A DNA stretch of 64,000 nucleotides, taken from positions 186,001 to 250,000 of the forward strand of contig JAPMOS010000017.1 of assembly GCA_027972325.1 (NCBI GenBank), in the 5' to 3' direction. Position numbers and translations under genes: made by a program. The notes below the pieces were generated by a model. It made no database searches, was not told where the DNA came from, and worked only from the letters and a program-made list of their open reading frames with translations. The stretch comes from Paratrimastix pyriformis. Lineage: Eukaryota; Preaxostyla; Paratrimastigidae. Below are positions 56,646 to 64,000 of this stretch, one piece after another; position 1 is the stretch's first letter, and every line of letters begins with the position of its first letter.

Positions 56646-59600
56646 GGTGGTGGCGGGGACATGCTGTTGGGGGATGGGGATCGGGATGGCGGTGCTGGGG
56701 GGGGGGGGGGGGATGGCGGTGCTGGGGCGGGAGGGGCTGGGCGCCAGACTGGATCTTCTCCTGGAGGAGCTCCGTGTTGAGGGCGATCCCGGTCAGCATG
56801 TTGTTGATGTCTGCCCGCCCGCCCAACCAGAGGCGGAGGACAAACCGGGTCAGCGACCGCCTTCCAACCACCACAGCCCGCCAGCCCGCCCGCCCCCATC
56901 CAGCCCGGGGCAGCGAGATGTGGTCCACCCCGCGGACCGTGCGCGACCCCGCCCGCGAATCGGCCCGTGCTCTCGGCCTGCTGGAGGGCGTGCAGCTGCT
57001 GGCTGAGGGCCGCGCAGGCGTGGTGGTCCTCGACCATGCGGGTGGTGTCCTCGAGGATGAGCAGCGAGACCCCGTCCTCCACGTCGATGCTGTGCACGAT
57101 CACGTGGCGCCGCTCGCCCGTGGCCGTGGTGGCCACGAAGGCCTGGGCCCGGTTGGCCGAGGGCGAGGCGGGGACCTCGTCGGGCTCGGTGCCGGCGGGC
57201 CGGAAGAAGCGGTCGAGGGGCGGGATGGTGGCGCTGGTGTAGCCGAAGACCTGCTGGGCCTTGGCGTTGACGATCTCGATGGCGAAGTCGCGCAGGGCCC
57301 GCAGGAAGGCCCCCGGGTCGGTGGCCGGGTCGGTCAGCGGGGGCAGCAGGGCCGCCGTGCTGATGTTCATCACCGTCAGCGGCACGGGGGCACCCCCGCC
57401 CGTGGGGGGCGGCGGGGCCAGGGGCGGCAGGGAGGACGACGAGCCCGAGTGGGCCTGCTTGACCACCACCGTCGAGAAGGGAATCGCTGCACAGCCGCCA
57501 CCCAGCCACCGCCGCCACCAGACACCCCAGTGAGCACGCACCACAAGGGAACATGCGTGCCTCCAGGGATCAACCATTGGCCGCCGTCCGTGCCGGGGGG
57601 CAGCGGGATGGGCGCAGGAACATGGCCGGCCCCTCAGTTCGGTGCCTTTGCAAGCGTGAGGCCATTTGTGCGAACGCGGTCCCGGTGGTGTCCAACAAGC
57701 ACAAGCAGCACAAGGTCGGGGGGGCCGGGGGGAGGGCGGACCGTCGACGATGGCCCTGAGGACGGTGGTCTCGCTGCGCAGCTGGCGGGCCACGTCGAGG
57801 GTGTCTTCCACCTCGCGGAACCACGAGCGCATGTGCAGCTCGGGGCTGGCGGTCTGGTCGCGGCTGAGCTGCTGGATCTGGCGGTCGAGCAGGTGGCCGA
57901 TCTGGGTGGGCATCCGGGCGAAGGAGCGCGCGAAGAAGGACATGACCAGCCAGGTGACCCCCATCTCGATGGCGATGACCGCCGCCACGGCGGCCAGCAT
58001 GCCCGACATGTAGGGCACGAAGGAGCTGATGTCGATGACCTGCCCCGGCGGGACGGCCATCACGAAGAGCATGTCCAGCCCCGCCCAGCTCAGCCGCACG
58101 CCCGCCGTCGCCTCGGCGGCGGTCTTCCGGTCGGTCAGGGCGAAGACGGTGGACGGCACGGTGGCGGCCGTCAGGTTGGCGTCGGCGACCATCTGCAGAA
58201 GCCCCTCAAAGGACGCCGCGGCCACGGCGTTCCGGTCGAGGGGCACCAGCTCCCCGGCGGCCGTCCACAGGAAGAGGGCCATGGGGGCCGTGGCCCGGCT
58301 CGTGTTGGCCTCGTCCTTCCCGAAGGGGCCGCTCAGGGCCGCCAGGGCAAAGCTGGCCGAGACCAGCCCCGCCTGGTCGCCGGCCAGCCGCAAGGGCCGG
58401 TAGCAGTGCAGCGTCGCCGGCGGGCACTCGGCCGCCCCGCAGCGGGTGGCGGGCAGGGCGGCCGTGCAGTGGGCCGCGCCCCAGAGGGCCGCCGCCTGGT
58501 GGGCGTCCACGTCGATGGGCACCGAGGCCCCCGCCAGGGCCGGGCCCAGCCCCCAGGGCACCACCATCGCCCGGCCGGTGCAAAGGGTCCCGTTGCACGT
58601 GATGACGGACCCCGCGGGGCTCACCCAGGTCTGGCTGGCCACCACCCGGCCGGCCCCGTCGCAGGCGACCAGCGAGGCGTTGGCGGCGACGGTGGCGAAG
58701 GGCAGGACGAGGTGCTGGACGCCCGCGGGGGCCGTAATGGCGTCCCAGGGCCGCCCGGCCAGGTCGGCAGCCACCTGGTCGGCGGCGGTCATGTAGGCCT
58801 GCAGCGACCGCGAGAGGTCGGCCAGCGAGGCCGAGACCGTGTTCCACTGCTCGTCCATCCGGTAGGCAACCAGCAGCGACTGGGTGGCCGCGTAGTACAA
58901 ACCCGTGGCTGCACGCGCGGGGGGGGGGGGGGGGGGGGGAACGAGGAGGAGCCGATGAGGGCCAGTCGAGGGCACGTCACATGTCGGATGTCCGGGGGAG
59001 GCCAGGAGGGGGGACGTGGCGACGGACTGGGGGCGAAGGCGACGACGGCGCAGACGAGCGAGCAGAACACCAGGACCAGCCGGAGGGGCAGCACCGGGTG
59101 GCACCGGCATGCGGGGGCCCCCAGCAGCCTGGCCGAGGAGCCGGGGGTGCGCGAGGTGGCCAGGCTCAGCTCGCTCGACGAGGCGTAGGTGCCCGAGCGC
59201 CCCGCGGCCCCCAGCGGCACCAGGGCGGCCCGAGAGGCGCCCAGGGAGGGCGTCGAGGGCTCCCGGAAGAGGTTCGCCGAGAAGGCGTCGATCCGGTAAG
59301 GCTTCGACAGCTAGCAGGCACACCCCGGGAAAGACGGCCGGGTTGCTGTGAGGAGGAGGCACGCAGGGGAGGGGCGAGGGCCGTTGGGAGGCCGGGGGGC
59401 GGACGGACCACGGCGACGGTGTTGCTGTGCCTGAGGTGCTCCACCATCCGCTGGACGGCCGGGTCGGCGCCCGGGGCCATGGCCAGCATGATCGAGGCCA
59501 GCGGGACCACCCGGCGGAGCTGGTCGAAGAGGGCGGCCACGCTGTCGTGGGCGGCGCAGGGGAAGGCCGCGTCGAGCAGGATCAGCTTGATGTCGCCCGC

Positions 59601-62600
59601 GTGCTCGCGGGCCATGTCCATGGCCTGGGCGTCCCCGGCAGCCACCAGGACCCGGTAGCCCAGCATGTGGAGCAGGGTCTCGCCCGAGGCCCGGTCGTCC
59701 ACGTCCTTGTCGATCAGCAACACGTAGTCGGGCGACCCCAGGGGCGAGGTCGTGTGCTGGCCGGCCCCGGCGGATGCGAGTGGAATGATCAAGGCGGTGA
59801 AGGTGATAAGGTGATGAAGGTGATGATGGTGACGATCAGATGCTGATGCTGACTGGATGGTGGTGATCGTGGTGTGGTGATCGTGGTGATGAAGGTGATG
59901 GTGATGGTGGCGATGTCAGGCGGCGATAATGTGCTGGCGGTGGGGATCATGCTGCTTGGATGATGATTGGATGAAGATGATGGAGATGAGAGTCAGGGGA
60001 GGGAGGTATTGATGCGAGAGGAAGAAGGTCGGGGAGGGGCGGGGGCGGACGTGGGACGAGTTCGAGGCTGCGGATCCCTCGGTGGCGGTGCGGGTGAGCG
60101 GCACCGAGGGCGTGGATGGCGTCCCGGGGCCGGGGCTCATGGGGCTCAGCAGGGCCACATCGTCGGAGGTGGTCGGGGGGCTCGTGCCGCTCGACTCGGC
60201 ACTCGAAGCGGCCCCGCTGCCCGGGCCGGGCGAGGCCACACCCGGGGCCAGGGCGGTGGCGGTGGCGGTGGCGGTGGCGGTGGCGGTGGCGGCCAGGTTG
60301 ACCTGGATGGCCGGGCTGGCGGGCAGGGGCGCCTCCTCGAAGAAGGGCGGCGAGAAGGGCCGGCCCAGGGGCGCCGGGTGGTGGCCGGGGCTGTAGGCCG
60401 CCAGGTGCGGGGCGCAGGCGGCGAGGGGATGCTCGTCCTCGGCGGTGGCGGGGGCGGTGGTGACGGCCAGGACGGCCGCCGGGATCATCGGGGGCGGCCG
60501 CGGCTCGAAGGCCGTCTCGGCGGTCGGGGCCACGGGGGTCGGGTGGGTCACGGCCATGGGCACCCGGGCACGGCAGGGGCGCCCGCCCAGGGGGAAGACA
60601 AGGTCCACCCTGACCCAGCCGCGGAGCCGACAGCCGAGCGGCAGCGCCAACCCACCGCCAACCGCCACGATGGATGGGAGAGCACAGAGGATGGTGTGAA
60701 GACCTCGAACCCTGAGTGGCGTGCCGTGGTGGGTGGTGCTGACGTGCTGTCTGTGTGCGTATGTGTCTGTGCGGGGGCGGACCGGGTGCCCCGGGCCGCT
60801 CCAGACGTCCATCATGCCGTGAGTCCTCGACCGTCCCGTGGACGAGCGGGATGCCCAGCCGTTGCCGCGGGCCCCTTGGTGGTGAAGGGCTCGAAGATGC
60901 GCGACAGGGTGCCCGCGTCCATCCCCATGCCATCGTCCCGGAAGGAGACCAACTGCGGGTGGGGGCGGAGAGATCTGAATGTCTGGCCGGCCCATCCGAC
61001 ACACCCTCATCCCTGGAGGGGAGGAGGAGGAGGAGGGAGGAGGGAGGGAGGGGGGGGCCGCGGGGCGGACCACGTGGGTGGGGCGCCGTGGGGTCGTCGA
61101 GGTAGATGTCCGGCCGCCGGTCTGCAGGGCGATGTTGCTCGTGCTCACCCGCAGGCAGCCGCCCCGGCCCGCGGTGGCGTCGCAGGCGTTTGTGGCCACG
61201 TTGAGGAAGCAGTTCCGCAGCAGGGTCGCGTCAAACTGCAGCCACCCGCCACCCAGCCCGCCACAGATGTCCCCGGCACGAGGCGGATGGGCGGGCGGTG
61301 GGGGCGGGAGGATGGAGGAGACGGGCGGGAGGTGGGGCCGACCTCGACCGTGGCGAGCTGGGCCCCGATGGCCACCTCGAGGCGGACGTCCTTGCGGGTG
61401 CACCGGATGACGTCCAGGGCCTGCTGCAGGCACCGGTGCACGTCCAGGGGCTCGTGGCTGGGGGCGCCGGGGCTGCTGAGGGCCGAGAGCTTGGTCACGG
61501 TGGCCGTCACCTGGTTGGCCATCCCCAGCAGGTCATCCAGCATGGTCAGGCACTCCTGCACACCCGGGTCCGTCGACGGGGCCGGGACACTGCACCGGCC
61601 GGCACGGGAGACGAGACAGACAGGGCGGGCAACGAGAGACAAGGTGATGGGAGTGAGTGGGGGTGAGTGGGGTCGGGGTCGGAGGGGGAAGACGATGGGT
61701 GGGGAGGGGGAGGCGGACATGGGGCCGGGGGCCTCGTCGCCGCGGGACCTGGCGCGGGACCTGGGGGGCGGGTTGGGCTGGGACAGGGTCCGCCGGACGA
61801 TCTCCAGGGTGCTGACCATCCCGCACAGGCAGTTGTTCAGCCCCAGCGAGAACCCTGCCGGGGGTGGGGAGTGGGGGTGACAGCGGTGGGGGTGACAGTG
61901 TCGATGAGCTCTTGTGCCGGGGGATCGCAAGGCATGGGAGTATGGGATGATTTGGATGCCGATGGTTGGATGCCGATGGTTGGATGCCGATGGTTGGATG
62001 CCGATGCTTGGATGCCGATGCTTGGATGCCGATGGTTGGGCGATTGAATGATGATGATCTGGATGATGCTGGTGCTGGGCTGCTGTGCTTGGGGACCGCA
62101 GGCGTGGGAGGCGGCGGCACATGGCGGCGGGTGGGCTGGGGCGCGGACCCCGTGCGAGCCTGCCCAGGGACTCGATCCGCTTGGCCATCAGGGTCTGCCG
62201 CTCGAGCTGCACCCGCTCCATGGTCTCGACCACGATGGGGGTGATGTCCTCCACGATGACGAACTGCAGCCGCTCCCTGGACAGGCCCCAGCCCCCCACC
62301 AATCGGACAGGCCGACAGGCGGGTCAGGTGGGATGCGCACAGAGATGGGGACCAGAGGGTGCCGGAGGGGTGCCGGAGGGGTGCCGGAGGGGACGGACGT
62401 GATGATGATGAGGTGGCACAGGGCCCGGACGGGGTCCCCCTCGATGGTCTTCAGCTCGACCTGCGCCCCCGCGTCCACCCGCCCACTGCAGGCCGTCGGG
62501 TCGGCAACAACCGCAGACGGGGAGCCGAGAAGGGGCGCTGAGTGATTAAGGCAGTGGGGGACTGGCCTGACGTGGCCTGGCGTGTGGGGCATGACAGGGC

Positions 62601-64000
62601 GTGCTTTGAAGGGCATGGCCTGCCTGGGGGTGCGTTTGGTGGGTGCGGGTGGCCAGGCGGGGCGGGGCGGGCAGGGCGGGGCAGGGCGGGGCGGGGCGGG
62701 CAGGGCGGGGCAGGGCGGGGCGGGGCGGGCGGGGCGGGGCGGGCGGGCAGGGCGGGGCGGGGCGGGGCGGGCATACGGACTTTGGAGCGCCCAGGAAGGT
62801 GGCCAGGGGGGCAGCTGGTCGTGGGCGTATCCGAAGCGCATCTCGAAGGCCGTGTTGACCAGGGCCACCTCCCACAGCCGCAGATCGTCCAGCGCCCGGG
62901 GATGCGGGCCCGGCTGGCCCCCGTGGTGGTGGTCGAGTGGATGCTGGCGGTCGAGGGGCTGGCCGACATGATGCTCGGCACCGCGGGCTGCCGTCGGGCT
63001 GCAGGGCCGCCGCGAGGGCTGCAGGGCCATCAGCGGGAAGGAAGGAGCCCCAGGAGGGGGAGGTGGGGGGGGGGCAAAACGGCGGGCGGGGGCGATCAGT
63101 GGACGGAAGGCAGAAAAAAGGGGGGGTGGGGGTGGGGGCGATGAGGTGGCGATGGGGTGGCGACGGGGTGGTGTGTGATGGCGATGCTGATGGCGATGCT
63201 GATGGCGATGATGCTGCGATGGTGGTGATGATGATGCTTGGGGGCGATGCGGGGGGGGAGAGCGGTGCGGGCGCGGGGCGGACCAGATGAGCCGCTTGCG
63301 GGTAACGACCCGCTGGAGCATGTCCATGGTCCGGTTGACCTCCGCGAACCAGGACTGCTGGGCGGGCAGGGCCATCTCGGTGGCGTTGGGGCTCTGGATG
63401 AGCCGGGCCAGGGCCGTCCGCACGTGGACCGCCAGCCGGGCGAAGGGCTGCCGCACGCAGCCGGCCAGGGCGGCCATCAGCAGGATGCTGGCGAGCACAC
63501 TGGAGGTGCCCGTGACGACCAGCCAGGGCAGCCAGGGCGAGTGCTCGATGACGAAGGTCAGCGGCACGCAGAAGACCGCCTGCAGCCGCACCTCGCCGAA
63601 GTCCAGCCAGCGGGCGGTCAGCATCATGGCCTGGTCGTCGATGTACGTCTTGCCCAGCTGGTGGGCCTTGGGCGAGCCCACGGGGGGCCCGCCGGGGCCG
63701 CGCAGCAGGGCGGCGATGGAGTCGGTCAGGCCGCTGGCGTTGCTCAGGGTGCCGTCGATGAAGCTGCCCTCCGCATCGAAGACCCTGTCGCCGCCCCAGC
63801 AGCAGACGGTCCGCGATGAGCGTGACATATGCTTGCGCATGTGTGGCGGGTGCGGGTGCGTGGGGTGGGAGGGGGGTGCGGCGGACGGTGGGCCTTGGGG
63901 AGGGAGGGGCGAGGGGAGGGGGGACGGACAGGTACTGGTAGCCGGTCTTGTTGTTCGAGGTGGCCATGCTCGACAGGGTGACCAAAGACCTACCGATCCA
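52604..64000 (-). CDS. Tandem double hybrid histidine kinase (partial, N-terminus beyond window)
   Basis: Reads leftward; the start lies past 64,000. Module 1: a sensor remnant (FDAEGSFIDGTLSN), a TM span (about 63,540-63,460), PAS-like exons, FVIVEDITPIVVETMERVQL, a degenerate H-box (ESLGRLARGFSLGLNNC, 62,170/61,850), HATPase N-box FLNVATNACDA, G1 DDGMGMD and IFEPFTTK. Receiver A: VLLIDKDVDDR, LILLDAAFP, LSKPY (59,740-59,270). No ATG intervenes before a second TM (LRLVLVFCSLVCAVVAF, 59,090). Module 2: a large extracytoplasmic sensor (58,915-58,010), TM, a PAS ending LILEDTTRMVEDHH, intact H-box GRFAGGVAHDINNMLTGI, N-box LAINSRDAMPSGG, G1 VSDTGSGI, G2 GLGLAAVFGMI. Receivers B (VEDDRIIQ, FLDLGLP, SKPF; about 54,630-54,270) and C (DDDTVV, VMLDIVMPRMG, LQKPYP) follow. 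TGA at 52,604. Many GTCCGY introns. Confidence 0.85.
55516..55537. repeat. Poly-G run (poly-C in kinase sense)
   Basis: It lies just upstream, in the sense direction, of the exon starting DVGGWIDVATGAWGS, as a pyrimidine tract. A second run is at 55,681-55,703 in the same intron. Confidence 0.8.
56510..56655. repeat. (GATGAT/ATGATG)n tract with GGT run
   Basis: Imperfect ATG-type trinucleotide array followed by (GGT)n. It lies between the exon with DINNMLTGIALNTELLQEKI and the exon with RPYGSDKPLVEVLSM, so it is intronic. Confidence 0.85.
58919..58939. repeat. Poly-G run (poly-C in kinase sense)
   Basis: A homopolymer of about 20 nt just before the exon that begins ATGLYYAATQSLLVAYRMDE in the sense direction; again the pyrimidine tract of a 3' splice site. 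Confidence 0.8.
60252..60290 (-). repeat. (GCCACC)n coding repeat in kinase linker
   Basis: Encodes alternating Ala-Thr in the linker between HATPase 1 and receiver A. The flanking frame (NLAATATA... ALAPGVASPG) stays open, so it is probably translated. Confidence 0.6.
61952..62040. repeat. 14-bp minisatellite
   Basis: About six units of TTGGATGCCGATGG, two with GATGCTT variants. It lies in the intron that separates the two halves of the module-1 H-box. Confidence 0.9.
62650..62772. repeat. GGGCAGGGCGGGGC-type G-rich array
   Basis: Interleaved GGGCA and GGGGC units in a kinase intron. The plus strand is strongly G-rich with many G-triplets; sense is C-rich. Confidence 0.85.

Noticed and set aside
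52604-64000. Two separate kinase genes
   Set aside because: No start codon and no stop lie between receiver A and the second membrane span; kept as one gene, with the transcript test stated in findings.
1-64000. Transposons, retroelements or virus-derived genes
   Set aside because: No reverse transcriptase, transposase, integrase, capsid or terminal repeats were recognised on either strand.

Overview
This is nuclear DNA from a GC-rich, intron-dense protist, with twelve recognisable protein genes and one tRNA gene. All three stop codons terminate genes here (for example TAA at 51,033, TAG at 30,394, TGA at 10,114), so the standard code fits. Twelve conserved eukaryotic or bacterial-type proteins can be followed exon by exon, although most long open frames across the window are only low-complexity shadows. 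The organism is probably an anaerobic or microaerophilic free-living flagellate. The main reason is a giant gene for an oxygen-sensitive 2-hydroxyacyl-CoA dehydratase activator fusion, a family of anaerobic bacteria. A GC-rich metamonad such as Paratrimastix is my best guess, but no marker gene here proves it.

Layout. 571-10,114 (+): clustered-mitochondria protein CLU with an N-terminal PH domain. 10,232-11,857 (+): LanC-like protein. 11,984-22,958 (-): nucleoporin NUP155. 22,986-26,417 (+): poly(A)-specific ribonuclease PARN. 26,646-30,394 (+): nucleoplasmin-like FKBP. 30,678-31,928 (-): aldo-keto reductase. about 31,990-36,202 (+): glutaminase A-like protein. 36,697-39,701 (-): HRD1/synoviolin ubiquitin ligase. 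39,784-40,819 (+): ankyrin protein. 41,052-42,311 (-): splicing factor SYF2. 43,044-51,033 (+): dehydratase activator fusion, with a tRNA-Lys(CTT) inside one intron. 52,604 to beyond 64,000 (-): a tandem double hybrid histidine kinase, cut by the window edge.

Genome style. Genes are packed head-to-head and tail-to-tail with spacers from 27 bp to 1.6 kb. Introns are mostly short (about 40-200 nt) and very numerous. In the GC-rich parts of genes the 5' splice site is overwhelmingly GTCCGC, GTCCGT or GTCTGC rather than GTRAGT; acceptors are ordinary C/T-rich tract plus AG. Introns carry many expanded simple repeats and long poly-C runs. Base composition dips sharply in GC around gene starts, and the few canonical-looking donors (GTGAGT, GTATGT) lie in GC-poorer gene ends. 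No transposon, virus-like element, CRISPR array or plasmid feature was recognised.

The genes do not form a single pathway. They mix core eukaryotic machinery (nuclear pore, mRNA decay, splicing, ER-associated degradation, mitochondrial mRNA handling) with two accessory systems: anaerobic radical-enzyme activation and two-component signalling. The most unusual items are the splice-donor signature, the intron-nested tRNA, the bacterial-type activator fusion in an intron-rich gene, and the double kinase whose first module has lost its phospho-acceptor histidine.
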